From Hexactinellida sp. DTS-2022 (lineage: Eukaryota; Porifera; Hexactinellida), in NCBI GenBank assembly GCA_028753945.1, contig JAPNXP010000009.1:6200001-6264000 (forward strand): a stretch of DNA of 64,000 bases. Direction: 5' to 3'. A program made the position numbers and the translations under genes. Shown in pieces: positions 41,120 to 51,173 of this stretch. Numbering within the stretch: the stretch's first letter is position 1; each line of letters begins with the position of its first letter. The notes beneath the pieces were generated by a model. It was not told the DNA's origin, made no database searches, and worked only from the letters and a program-made list of their open reading frames with translations.

Positions 41120-41621
41120 TGGGATGGTTTGATTTATTAATTCGCTGACTAATCATGCTACTTGGAATTATTATTTTATATTAATTATAAATTTTGTTGA
41201 TCTACTTATGCTTCTTCCTACTAGAGCCATACTTGTTACAATCTACACACAACTTACACAATTTGTAGACTAATTAATTTATCTACAAGTAAAGACACGT
41301 TTTTGATTGTGATTCTACGAATTAACATTGCAAAAAGGTCCCTATTATAATTGTTTTGAAGACAAGTTACCTATCGACCTCATAAAAGTGGGGAAAAGCC
41401 TACAAAATCTTTTGTAAGGCCTTGCAGTGAGATAATGTATGTATAATTGTTGCAGTTCTGTGAAGGAAAGAATGACCCAATGCCTGATACATTAAATTCT
41501 AATTTGGTTTGAAATAATTTTCTTGTAAATCATTAAAACAATCTTTTGATTTAAAAGGTGGCATTTTTGTTGGTATTCCCTTTTGACTATAAATAAATAA
41601 TTTCTTATTACTTGCGAATAG
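41120..41621. other. Intergenic spacer before TBC1D9
   Basis: About 500 bp of AT-rich DNA; it must carry the TBC1D9 promoter. No specific motif supported. Confidence 0.4.
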
Positions 41622-44600
41622 ATGTGGGTGATACCAAGTGAAGTATTTTTCGCGCCTTTTTGGTCGGTAGAGAGGGCGAACCCGTTTTTCTCGCTTCAGC
41701 ACCGTGTGAGCCATAAGGACAATGGCTTCGTCGCCAAGGTGCTGGGCACCCTCGACACTGTGCGGGAGTCCAAACCGACTCCGTACCGCATCTTGCTGGT
41801 ACTGCGCATGCAGGACTTCATGATGTCCTGGATGGTGGTGGAGGGGCGGAACAAGGAGGAGATAGAGGCCTACTGGGGCTGGCTCGAGTCGCATATGGTC
41901 GCAACTCTAGAGGCATTCGATGATAACGTGGAGGCGTGCACTTTCGCGAGGGCTAAGATCGAGAGTCTAGTGGCTGAGGAGGAGTTCAGGCGGTCCCCAG
42001 CTGATCCGGAAATGAAGAGGTTCAGTGAGGCGGAGAAGAGGTTTCTAGAAACCTTCAAGTTCCCCTCAGAGGAGCGGGAGAGACTCGTGAACTACTTTTC
42101 CTGTTCGCACTGGAACGCCAAGCTGCCCAGACACGGCTGGATGTACCTGGCTCTGAACAGACTCTGTTTCAACGCGTACACATTCGGCAGCGAGCTCAGC
42201 ATCGTCCTCAGATGGACAGACATCAGTCACCTGGAGCACACCACGCACCGATTGATGGACGCTATCATTATAAAGTCGGGCAAGCAGCGCCACGTGTTCT
42301 GCTTTCTCTCCCAGCAAGGCGAGAAGTGCTTCCAGCAGCTGGAGCAGCTGGCTAACGAGTGTGTGCAGCGACACCTTAAGCACTCCACTCTCCCCGAGGA
42401 CAGCAAGAGGCCCGCCAAGAGGGCTCAGACAATCGTGACGCAGAGGTCTCCGAACGACAGGAGGGAGAGGTTCCTCCTCAAGAACAGACTGGACACTAAG
42501 AAACTGACCGACGAGAAGATCCGTCTCTTCAGGATCCCGCTGGAGGAGATTCTGCACGGACACCTGCGCTGCAGCATTCACAGCCCCTCCAACAAGGAGG
42601 TCGCTATCCACGGCACTGTGTTCTGCTTTCAGAACTTTCTATGTTTCGAGGGTCGTCGGAAAGATAAGATGTGTGTGGTTATTCCGTTCTTAGAAATCTC
42701 AGTGGTAGAGAAGGCTACATTCAGCAACTGCGCACTGTACATCAACACGCGTTCTCAGATCTGTTATATTTTCGATGATCTCAGCAATCAAAGGGATTAT
42801 CTCTGGAAACTAATCTCTGATTTTCTCGCAAGAACCACTACCACTCACCACCGTCCTAGCTCCAAAGGATCGTTTTCCTTACAGCAGCCGCTGCACCTGC
42901 AGTTCCCGCCGCCCCCCTCCTTCTTCCAGAGCACCGCAGAGACGGAGCGCGTGCTGGAGGAGAAGGAACAGGCCTGGGAGCACCATCTGAGTCTCTACGG
43001 ACGCGGCGTGTGCATGTACCGCACACAGGAGCTCTGGGAACTGGTGCAGAAGGGAATCCTGCAGAAATACAAGCCGGACATATGGCTGCTATTCTCCGGC
43101 GCAATCCACTACCTCACCGCTAACCCCGGGTACTACGAACAGCTGGTGCTCAAGAGCGAGGACATGATGCTGGACTCGTTTGAAGACATTGAGCGCGACC
43201 TGCACAGGTCCCTGCCCGAGCACCCCGCATTCCAAACGGACATTGGCATCGCTGCGCTGCGACGCGTCCTGAGGGCGTACGCACTTAGGAACCCCTCTGT
43301 CGGCTACTGCCAAGCCATGAACATAGTCACCTCCATGATCCTGCTGGAGTGCGACGAGCAGCAGGCCTTCTGGCTGCTGGCGGCGCTCACCGAGCGGATC
43401 CTCCCGGACTACTACAACGCCAAGGTAGTGGGGGCGCTGGTGGACCAGCAGGTGTTCGAGTGCCTCGCGGAAGAGTTCCTCCCGGAGCTGCACGCGAGAC
43501 TCCGCAAGCTGGGCGTGCTGCCCATGATCACCATGTCCTGGTTCCTGACCATCTTCATAAACGCGATGCCCATCTCCAGCGCTATGAACCTCATGGACCT
43601 GCTATTCTACGACGGCTGCAAATGCTTGTTCCAGATCGGGCTGGCTCTGCTGGACCTGAACAAGACTGAGATCCTCAAGTGCACGGATGACGGAGATACG
43701 ATGAGTCTGCTCTCCTCCTATCTGGAGAGAATCACGAATGTGTCCAGTCCTCACGCCGTGGTCAAACACGGGCCGGGACACTCAGAGGGGCCCCTGGCCA
43801 ACCAGCCCTCTATCGACATCCTGGAACTCATAGACGCGGCCAACACTCGGTTCGGTTTCGTTACGAACGAGATGATAGAGCAGAAGCGGAACATGACGCG
43901 CATCCACGTGTTCAAGAGTCTGGAGGAGTCCGCCCGTCGCACCGTGCTGAGAGGAGTCATGAGCGGGAGTCTGTTCTCGCAGAGCGAGCTGGAGCAGCTC
44001 TACCAGCTGTTCGTGGACGGCGTGCCTGAGAACGGGTTCCTGCCCATCAGCAAGACCGCGGGGGCTCCCTTCAAGGAGCAGAAAGTGGACTGCGCCAACT
44101 TCTGTCCCCTGTTCCTCTACCTGACCAGCTGGTGCGAGAGCGAGAAGCTGGGCGAGTTCGGCACCGAGCTGGCCATGCAGGCCTTCCGCATCCTGGACAC
44201 CGACAGGGACGGTTACATCTCCTTCAAGGAACTAGTTTCCCTGCTCTCTCTCCTGGCCAAAGGGCGTCTGCAGCACAAGCTAGTGCTGCTGTACTGTCTG
44301 CACATAATGCCAGCCATGGACACGAACGGCCTGCCCCCCCAGCTGGCGCCTGAGCCGCCCCCGGAGCTGGATGCGAATGCTGACGCCAAGAGCATCAGCA
44401 GCGTAATTGAGAAGGAGATGAGTGCCTGCTTCATGCGGAGGAAGAGAGACGCAGACTTCTCAGTTAAATTCCTGTCCTCGAACCCGCCCAGCCTCTCAAT
44501 GGAGCAGTTCTTCCAGCTGTGCAAGACTGTGCAGCACCTGTCTGTCATCAAGGAGGACAACGAGGAGCTGTTCAGGGCTATCCAGGAGTTTATAGCCGAC

Positions 44601-45077
44601 ATGATTCAGGAGGGGAGAGACAACGTAGTTGCTTCCAACACTAACGAGCAAGAAGATACACTCCCTCACACAGAGACAGAATCCATGGTAGAAATACAGC
44701 CGCTTTCTCCCCCTCAAGAGCCTGCCGGGCCCGAATCCCGGGGATCCACTCCAACAGATTTTGAGATTATCAATGCCATATCTATTCCCAACTTATCACA
44801 AGCGGATATAATAGTTGACTTAGAGGAGCTCACCTCCACAGAGGTCGGAGATCCAGAGGAAACCGAGCTCGCTACCAGTAGACCCGATGAAAAGTCTCCT
44901 CTTAAGAAAGCTAGTGGCGACTCAAACTCAAGTTCTCCAACAGGAAAAACCTTCTCAAACCAATACTATCTGCCGCCTGATTGGTTCATAACGTTTGATC
45001 AGTTTTTAGCTCATTTTGAGCGTCACCCTCCGCTTTGTGAATTTCTAAGTGAATTGACTATTATAAGTTTGCAATGA
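41622..45077 (+). CDS. TBC1D9: TBC1D9-family Rab GTPase-activating protein
   Basis: Single exon, 1151 residues. The start MWVIPSEVFFAPFWSVERAN matches the conserved TBC1D8/9 N-terminus. Two GRAM domains follow (~145-235 and ~290-390; motifs HGWMYLALNRLCFNAYTFG and IHGTVFCFQNFLCFEG). The TBC domain is at ~470-690, with the arginine-finger motif IERDLHR near 521 and the glutamine-finger YCQ near 560. An EF-hand near 860 has DTDRDGYISFKEL. The family stimulates GTP hydrolysis on Rabs in membrane traffic. Both catalytic fingers are intact. The C-terminal ~130 residues are Ser/Glu-rich and end in a short hydrophobic helix. The coding sequence is clearly more GC-rich than its surroundings. A MULE is inserted 27 bp after the stop. 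Confidence 0.93.
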   Translation: MWVIPSEVFFAPFWSVERANPFFSLQHRVSHKDNGFVAKVLGTLDTVRESKPTPYRILLVLRMQDFMMSWMVVEGRNKEEIEAYWGWLESHMVATLEAFDDNVEACTFARAKIESLVAEEEFRRSPADPEMKRFSEAEKRFLETFKFPSEERERLVNYFSCSHWNAKLPRHGWMYLALNRLCFNAYTFGSELSIVLRWTDISHLEHTTHRLMDAIIIKSGKQRHVFCFLSQQGEKCFQQLEQLANECVQRHLKHSTLPEDSKRPAKRAQTIVTQRSPNDRRERFLLKNRLDTKKLTDEKIRLFRIPLEEILHGHLRCSIHSPSNKEVAIHGTVFCFQNFLCFEGRRKDKMCVVIPFLEISVVEKATFSNCALYINTRSQICYIFDDLSNQRDYLWKLISDFLARTTTTHHRPSSKGSFSLQQPLHLQFPPPPSFFQSTAETERVLEEKEQAWEHHLSLYGRGVCMYRTQELWELVQKGILQKYKPDIWLLFSGAIHYLTANPGYYEQLVLKSEDMMLDSFEDIERDLHRSLPEHPAFQTDIGIAALRRVLRAYALRNPSVGYCQAMNIVTSMILLECDEQQAFWLLAALTERILPDYYNAKVVGALVDQQVFECLAEEFLPELHARLRKLGVLPMITMSWFLTIFINAMPISSAMNLMDLLFYDGCKCLFQIGLALLDLNKTEILKCTDDGDTMSLLSSYLERITNVSSPHAVVKHGPGHSEGPLANQPSIDILELIDAANTRFGFVTNEMIEQKRNMTRIHVFKSLEESARRTVLRGVMSGSLFSQSELEQLYQLFVDGVPENGFLPISKTAGAPFKEQKVDCANFCPLFLYLTSWCESEKLGEFGTELAMQAFRILDTDRDGYISFKELVSLLSLLAKGRLQHKLVLLYCLHIMPAMDTNGLPPQLAPEPPPELDANADAKSISSVIEKEMSACFMRRKRDADFSVKFLSSNPPSLSMEQFFQLCKTVQHLSVIKEDNEELFRAIQEFIADMIQEGRDNVVASNTNEQEDTLPHTETESMVEIQPLSPPQEPAGPESRGSTPTDFEIINAISIPNLSQADIIVDLEELTSTEVGDPEETELATSRPDEKSPLKKASGDSNSSSPTGKTFSNQYYLPPDWFITFDQFLAHFERHPPLCEFLSELTIISLQ

Positions 45078-45112
45078 TATCTCGTGTGTATACAATCCTA
45101 TGTATTTGTAAA

Positions 45113-47654
45113 GGGATACAGACTTTTCGTGACAAGACTTTTCGTGACGAGACATTTCGTGACGGACTTTTCGTGACAGGGACTTTTCGTGACAAGACTT
45201 TTCGTGACAGGGACTTTTCGTGACAAGACTTTTCGTGACAGGGACTTTTCGTGACAAGACTTTTCGTGACAGGGACTTTTCGTGACAATACTTTTCGTGA
45301 CAAGATGGGTACTCTTTACACATGGATATCCATGTAATAATTTAATATTCTACATGGCCGTATCAAGTTCATGAAAACACTTCCGGCCATCATCAGTATA
45401 GCTGCCCTTCAACAATATAATTAACATTGTTTAATATATAACTGTTCCGGCAATTTCCGGACCGCAGATCTCTTGCTACGGCCCTGTTCTATAATTGTTG
45501 TGGTTAATGAATCAAGCTTATATAACAAGAGATGTAAGACAAAGTCATGATGATTTTATTGTGAACATAAAATATAAGTGATATTATTTGTAAATATTTC
45601 TAACCCTTGCTAAAAGAAATATAAATAATTATCCCTACGTAAGGAACTCTTCAATCATGAAAAGTAAAATGATAGGAAACTCCCCTTAAGAACTCAAACT
45701 TTGGCCGCAGTAAATAGCTCTCAACTAAATTTTCTAACGCTTTTTCTCTATCTTCAAAATTTCTGCGTTTCGATGGATTGCGCCCACTTATATAAAACGC
45801 CTGTTTTACTTCAACCAACCCCTGTTCTCTCTTAAGTATGGTTAGAAAACGCCATACAGAAGGATGGTGACAAGACATGTGACAAGCAAATGAGCGGTGC
45901 CATGCCTCAACTGCATTATTTGTCCTTGGTAACCCATGCTAAACCATGAAGTGGTTGTTCCACATTTCCATTGGAAATAATGGTGATGACAAAAGGGGGG
46001 AATTAGCGATATGTCTACCAATATAAGTCGCTTCAAAGTATAGTGCCAGATCGTAAGCTTCCACAGGTAGTTGCAAGAAAAGGTTGTTGAAAAGTTCGGG
46101 TATGTCAGTAGGAGTTGCAAACGCGAGTGCAGGTAGCATTCGCACTTTTATTGCAAATTCGACATCTTGCTTGTATCTTGCTGCTAGTCCAAAATGTTGA
46201 ACTTTACGCCAGACATTTTGGCATAGGTGAAAAAAACAGCCCTGAACCTTTGTAGTTGGGAAGTATTGTGAAAATGCATTAATCGAGGCAATTTCAAAAT
46301 CCACAATTAGATGTGTCGGGCAAGCGGTTGGACATAAATCAAGTACTTTATTCCACTTGTTTGAATATGTTTGCTGGGTCTTGTTCGGTAGCAATATGTA
46401 TAAACTTGGAAAAATATGACCGGTGAAAATCAAATCAGGACCTCCTTTCAAAGCATGTATCACGTAGAGTTGATAAAACAAGCTAGGCACTGTTTTAAAG
46501 GTGCCATCAGCTAGCCAAACAGTTGCAGATGAGAGTAACTCCACATTAGCCTGAGTTCCGAAGATTACAATCCTCTGATTTCCACTTTCCGCACCAGAAT
46601 CGTAGAGCAAAAATTGTTGGTCCTTTTTTGTTTTAGTATAGCTTTGTGGTATAGAGAGATGATGTAGTGATAATGGTTCAGGCGGAACATTCTCGGCTTT
46701 TCTTCTGCTTCTCACTATAGTTCTCTTCAGGCTATTGATTTTGGGTAGATGAACAGCAGATTGATCATTCAATTCGCTAATAGAAGCTGTCATGATTGAA
46801 TGCGTTGCTTCCTGACTTTCAGAAGCTTTGCGTTTCATTCCAGCTTTAGCCTGACTGTTGAAAAATATATGAGGATTACACTCATGAGAATGTATATTCT
46901 TTCTGGCTATTACTTCATTTCCCCTTGTGTGCAACCTTGCTTTGCAGTAATCTCTCTGAACACACTGCCATTGTGTAACATCTCCGGTAACACGGTGTTT
47001 AGAATAAGAAAAATCGCCTTCTAACATCATCAATCCACCCTTAGATGTTTCACAGAACGCTAGTTCAGTAAGTGTAGGATTACCTATGTAACTATCTAAC
47101 TCATCGTAATCTTCGTCGTCCACAGATTCGCATGAAAGTGAAACAGTAGGTGTAGAGTGATCTGGCGAAAATGGATCCGATAAATTGACGATTTCGTCAT
47201 CTTCAGGGGAAACTGAAAACACTGACAATGGACCTGGAGGTAAATCATATGTGTCACTAGAACCATAGTCTGTTAATGTTGAGTGCATTGGATTGTAATG
47301 TACAGGGTCGTTCTCTGGCGAATTGTTACCAGTAGGCGGGCATTTAGTATAACTCATAACGAATACTCTTACGTTAACGAATAAATAATATATTTAACGA
47401 TATACACCATAAATATTTGAACTCCCTACTTATAGAAAATTGTAAGCTTGATTCAGTAACCCCACGATTATAAAATTATTACATGTATCCATGTGTAAAG
47501 AGTACCCATCTTGTCACGAAAAGTCTTGTCACGAAAAGTCCCTGTCACGAAAAGTCTTGTCACGAAAAGTCCCTGTCACGAAAAGTCGTGTCACGAAAAG
47601 TCCGTCACGAAATGTCTCGTCACGAAAAGTCTTGTCACGAAAAGTCTGTATTCC
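45113..47654. mobile_element. Mutator-like (MULE) DNA transposon, 2542 bp, 9-bp target duplication
   Basis: Terminal inverted repeats start GGGATACAGACTTTTCGTGAC on the left and (reverse complement) GGAATACAGACTTTTCGTGAC on the right. They consist mostly of tandem GACTTTTCGTGACAA/GG units: 12 on the left (45113-45305) and 9 on the right (47511-47654). A shared inner block (GATGGGTACTCTTTACACATGG) extends them to about 45343 and 47472. The element is flanked by a perfect 9-bp duplication, ATTTGTAAA, at 45104-45112 and 47655-47663, as expected for MULEs. It encodes one transposase on the minus strand, broken by a single in-frame stop. The low divergence of the ends suggests recent insertion. 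Confidence 0.95.
45651..47357 (-). pseudogene. MULE transposase with FLYWCH zinc finger, one in-frame stop
   Basis: The minus-strand frame runs from ATG 47357 to a TAG at 45939-45941 (472 residues), then continues open in the same frame for another 95 codons to TGA/TAA at 45651. N-terminal FLYWCH-type zinc finger at ~90-165 (QWQCVQRDYC ... HSHECNPH). The MULE catalytic core includes first Asp in VWLADGTFKTV and second Asp in THLIVDFEIASINAF. The expected late Glu motif (NNAVEAWHRSF) lies just after the TAG, between WNNHFMV and HGLPRTN. The stop therefore removes the probable third catalytic residue, so the protein should be inactive unless the stop is read through. The rest of the frame is intact. 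Confidence 0.9.
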
Positions 47655-47944
47655 ATTTGTAAATATTGCAAAGTTTGGTGTAACCTTTTCATGTTCTTTT
47701 ATTGCATTGGAAAGTAAACTGAAACAAACAGCGGATTGACATTCTATTGTATACCCACTTTTGTATGAGAAGTTTCTACTTATTTGATATGCAATAATTA
47801 ATTGAATCTATATTATTGTCATACATTCTGCTACCAATACTATGTGTTTGCGTCTTATTAATAAATGATATAAATTGCAATTGTAGTCTGCTTGTATATT
47901 GTTACAAAATACTTTATATTGTCCACAACTCGCTTCGCATTACA

Positions 47945-49369
47945 ATGAGGAACACGAGATATTCCAACACATTCTACGTCAAATTTTTGGTGTTGTTTGT
48001 TCTCGTTGTTCATATATTTATAACTCCGTTTAATCGTACCCTCACAGAAGAGGAATTTATCGAACTATACCCTCAAATTAACTCTGACTACGAGGTTAAT
48101 AACGCTAGGCTGCACCAACTGATTGCGGATTATAACACGGTAGTTCGATACACTGCGTACGATGACCTCAAGCCCGAGGACCTCACTCCGGAGCTAGCAC
48201 ACAGAAAAGTCAAAGAAAAAGCGAAAGAACACGATATTCCTATCCTCCTCTGGTGGACCGACTTGTATCCAGACTTGACAGACTTCCGATCCTTTGGGAA
48301 CTACACTTGTGTACTGACAAAGGACAGGACTGTATTGACTGATGGTTTTGATAGTGTGTTTATAATGTTCTATGGGTCAGGTATCCATTGGGAAGACTTG
48401 CCCCTCCCACGAACCACAGATCATATTTGGGGCCTGCTACACGACGAATCTTCTAAGAACAATGTAGAACTGAACTTTATTGAAGTGCTCAGTCTGTTTA
48501 ATTACACTTCAACATTCAGTCGGCACTCAGACCTGCCAATAACCGCGATGTTCCTACCCGACCTGGATTACCTCACCCAGCCTCTGAAGTACCCTCCCCA
48601 TAAAGACACGCAATCTCGTGGCTCAGTTCTCTATATCCACTCGGACTGCCAGGTCCCTACTTACAGAGACCTGTACACCCAGGAACTGATGAAGCATATA
48701 ACTGTGGACTCATATGGCGCCTGTCTTAACAACAAACAGTTCCCTGAACACTTAGAGAGCGGGGACAATATTCTCAAATACCAACATGACGAACTATACG
48801 AGTTTATAAACGGGTATAAGTTCACGCTGGCGTTTGAGAATTCGCGCTGTGATGATTACATAACGGAGAAGCTGTGGAGACCGTTGCATATGCGTTCTGT
48901 TCCCATCTACCACGGGGCTAAGAACATCAAGGACTGGGTTCCTTCTCCACACAGCGTTATATACGCTGAGGATTTCGAAAGCCCGAAAGCACTAGCTGAA
49001 TATCTGCGCTATTTGGAGTCTAATCAGACTGCTTACGAAGAGTACTTCAGCTATAAAAGTAAAGTTACCAACGAAAGATTAATTAATGCTTTGAATGATA
49101 GAGTTTGGACTGACGAAGGATTGGGGTTTGTTGAAGAATTCCATCATTTTATGTGTAAAAAGGCGACTGAGTTTAATGCAGCTAAGAGAGAGAACAGATC
49201 TATTCCTCACAACACAGCCGACATAACTCACTACAACTGCGAGGTTCCCAGCAAGCGGATATCTAGAGTATCAATGGGGGACCACTTCGATTGGTACGGA
49301 GTCTATAAGAGTGGACACGCTCACGCTAAGCAAGTGAGAGAGGAAGTGTTAAGCAACTCTCGTTACTGA
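47945..49369 (+). CDS. FUT10/11-like GT10 fucosyltransferase
   Basis: Single exon, 474 residues from ATG 47945 (MRNTRYSN); in-frame codons upstream lack an ATG. A signal-anchor (~12-30, FLVLFVLVVHIFI) gives a type II ER/Golgi topology. The GT10 catalytic domain has PILLWWTDLYP near the start and the donor-binding motif YKFTLAFENSRCDDYITEKLWRPLHMRSVPIYHG (positions within 48811-48915). It ends with a region like the FUT10/FUT11 tail (YEEYFSYKSKVTNERL). Vertebrate FUT10/11 are now described as protein O-fucosyltransferases (POFUT3/4) of EMI domains in the ER. The MULE ends about 290 bp upstream, so it may lie near the promoter. Confidence 0.87.
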   Translation: MRNTRYSNTFYVKFLVLFVLVVHIFITPFNRTLTEEEFIELYPQINSDYEVNNARLHQLIADYNTVVRYTAYDDLKPEDLTPELAHRKVKEKAKEHDIPILLWWTDLYPDLTDFRSFGNYTCVLTKDRTVLTDGFDSVFIMFYGSGIHWEDLPLPRTTDHIWGLLHDESSKNNVELNFIEVLSLFNYTSTFSRHSDLPITAMFLPDLDYLTQPLKYPPHKDTQSRGSVLYIHSDCQVPTYRDLYTQELMKHITVDSYGACLNNKQFPEHLESGDNILKYQHDELYEFINGYKFTLAFENSRCDDYITEKLWRPLHMRSVPIYHGAKNIKDWVPSPHSVIYAEDFESPKALAEYLRYLESNQTAYEEYFSYKSKVTNERLINALNDRVWTDEGLGFVEEFHHFMCKKATEFNAAKRENRSIPHNTADITHYNCEVPSKRISRVSMGDHFDWYGVYKSGHAHAKQVREEVLSNSRY

Positions 49370-49463
49370 CTGGGCTTATTCGTTTGTATATTTTTATTAT
49401 TGTAAATTTTCATGATATTGATACTTCATCTGTTTTGATTCTGCATCGCTTTATTAGGAAATA
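49370..49463. other. Short spacer before the ANKRD40-proximal MITE
   Basis: 3' flank of the fucosyltransferase gene. Nothing recognised. Confidence 0.4.
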
Positions 49464-49646
49464 CAGTAGAACCTCGTTAGTAGGAACACGGTTAATACGA
49501 ATTCCCGGATAAGACGAACAAAAAGTTCCACAAAATCAGGTCCCTACAATAGCTATTCAATGGGTATTACTCCGGTTAATACGAACTCCGGATAAAGCGA
49601 ACAAGTTTTACCGTCCGTTGGTGTTCGTACTAACGGGGTTCTACTG
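49464..49646. mobile_element. Pogo-like MITE directly upstream of ANKRD40
   Basis: 183 bp. The left end is CAGTAGAACCTCGTTAGTAG; the right end, reverse complemented, is CAGTAGAACCCCGTTAGTAC. It is flanked by TA at 49462-49463 and 49647-49648. The right end is 8 bp before the ANKRD40 start codon. Confidence 0.88.
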
Positions 49647-49654
49647 TAGTTAGA

Positions 49655-50353
49655 ATGCATTGTAGCGATACCACAGCAGGGGTCAAGCTGCTTGAAGCTT
49701 GTTACCATGGCGACCTCAATGCTGTTAAGGAATTGGTAGAGAACGGAGTTGACATTAATTTCGTAAATAAAGTTAACAAGTGGACCGCTCTGCATTGGGC
49801 TGTCTCGCAGGCTAATGTCCCACTGGCACAGTACCTTATGAATGGGGGGGCCAGGGGAGATCTGGAGAATATCAATGGGCATAAACCGATTGATCTCTCT
49901 ACCAGCCAGGAGATGGACAGTGTATTAGGTCCTAGCGGTCAGGTAGAACAGAACGGAGTGAGAATAAGCGCGTTTTGTAAAGAGAGTATTCGCGAGAAAT
50001 ATGGGTTTGTACCTAGCTTCATAAAGTATCCGCAGAATGTTTCCGCGAACAGAGACTGCGGTTCTATGAGAGATACATTGCGAAATATGTCGAGAGAGAT
50101 CTGCATTAGAGCTAGAATTTCAGAAGCAGAGGAAAGTGACTTTATCGAATTGGACATAGACTTAGATGCCTGCTCATTTCAAGAGTTACAGACCATTCTG
50201 TGTAGAGAGTTAAGGATCAATACACAAGTGCTAGCAGTTAGGAAAGTTAGAAAACTTCCGAACATAATAGTTAGGAACGATAGAGACGTTCAACGACTCG
50301 TAGAAGGGTCAGAAATAGAGCTGGTTTTGGAAAAATATCTAAAAAAGATTTAA
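49655..50353 (+). CDS. ANKRD40: ANKRD40-like ankyrin protein
   Basis: Single exon, 232 residues. Two N-terminal ankyrin repeats (GDLNAVKELVENGVDINFVN; WTALHWAVSQANVPLAQYLMNGGA) are followed by a linker. The C-terminal domain has ESDFIELDIDLDACSFQELQTI, the KVRKLPNIIVRNDRDVQRL motif and ELVLEKYL. This pairing is specific to ANKRD40 and its relatives, where the linker is longer and acidic. Molecular function is poorly known; it is probably an adaptor. The ATG at 49655 is immediately preceded by a pogo-like MITE. Any 5'UTR therefore lies in transposon DNA, unless translation starts at a later Met. Confidence 0.85.
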   Translation: MHCSDTTAGVKLLEACYHGDLNAVKELVENGVDINFVNKVNKWTALHWAVSQANVPLAQYLMNGGARGDLENINGHKPIDLSTSQEMDSVLGPSGQVEQNGVRISAFCKESIREKYGFVPSFIKYPQNVSANRDCGSMRDTLRNMSREICIRARISEAEESDFIELDIDLDACSFQELQTILCRELRINTQVLAVRKVRKLPNIIVRNDRDVQRLVEGSEIELVLEKYLKKI

Positions 50354-50507
50354 TTAAGTAACAACTTAATACCAAAGGAATTAGCTACCTATCAATTACG
50401 TATATAGTATTTATATTGTAAGTATGCACCAATACAATACACTTGTTATATAAATTAATATAAGTCCGCTTTTTTCATTAATAATTAGAATCTTACTTAG
50501 ACTCAAG

Positions 50508-51173
50508 ATGGGGACATGTATTATTGTGATGAGGATATTCTTAATCTGCTTCTGCGTGTTCCTATGGGCGATAGCAGCCGGCTTGCTATACGGAATCGCA
50601 ACATACTTTATCTCGGTTAACGACCTCAGCTCCCTGACTGAGGGCAGCAACTTGCTGTACACGCTGCTGCCTCTCATTGTAGCTATTCTGGTCGCAGTGC
50701 TGCTCGTTGTACTGGGCATATTGGGGATAATCGGTGCGGCTATTGACAACAAGGCCATGCTGGCTGTCTTCTCGTGTGCGCTTGTGTTTGTGATGGTAGC
50801 GCAGGTGTCTGCTGGCGTGCTGGCAGTGTCGTTCAGAGGCGTTGTGATAGAGCACCTGAGGACCGGGCTTGAATTCAACATAAGGGAGAAATACAATAGT
50901 TCTAGCAGTATACAGGAGGCTGTAGACTTTCTACAATCTACCCTGCAGTGCTGTGGAGTTGTTAGCGACACTATTTGGGATGGAGACATTCCTAATTCGT
51001 GCTGCGAGAACGATGACTGTGTTAGTAACGTCCCATTCATGACAGGCTGTCTCTCTATCATAGAGAGCTCCATTATACAGTCTTCTGCTATAGCCATATC
51101 AATAGCAGTCCTGCTAGCACTTGTGGAGACACTCGGGATTGTATTCGCATGTATTATCATGTGTTTTGACTGA
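50508..51173 (+). CDS. Tetraspanin
   Basis: Single exon, 221 residues. Four hydrophobic segments lie at ~9-32, 52-80, 86-112 and 190-217. The large extracellular loop (~113-188) carries the tetraspanin signature CCG (near residue 148) and a later CCENDDC / GC pair, giving the usual disulfide set. A family-typical short cytosolic N-terminus with a membrane-proximal Cys (MGTC) could be palmitoylated. Tetraspanins organise membrane microdomains. The specific subfamily is not assigned. Confidence 0.88.
   Translation: MGTCIIVMRIFLICFCVFLWAIAAGLLYGIATYFISVNDLSSLTEGSNLLYTLLPLIVAILVAVLLVVLGILGIIGAAIDNKAMLAVFSCALVFVMVAQVSAGVLAVSFRGVVIEHLRTGLEFNIREKYNSSSSIQEAVDFLQSTLQCCGVVSDTIWDGDIPNSCCENDDCVSNVPFMTGCLSIIESSIIQSSAIAISIAVLLALVETLGIVFACIIMCFD

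Noticed and set aside
45113-45305. CRISPR-like array appearance of the regularly spaced repeats
   Set aside because: Units are directly adjacent with no unique spacers, and the array is an inverted transposon end in a eukaryotic genome.
45045-45323. Open frames of about 80-90 codons made of repeated SRKV/CHEK-type peptides at both MULE ends
   Set aside because: They are simple translations of the terminal GACTTTTCGTGAC arrays.
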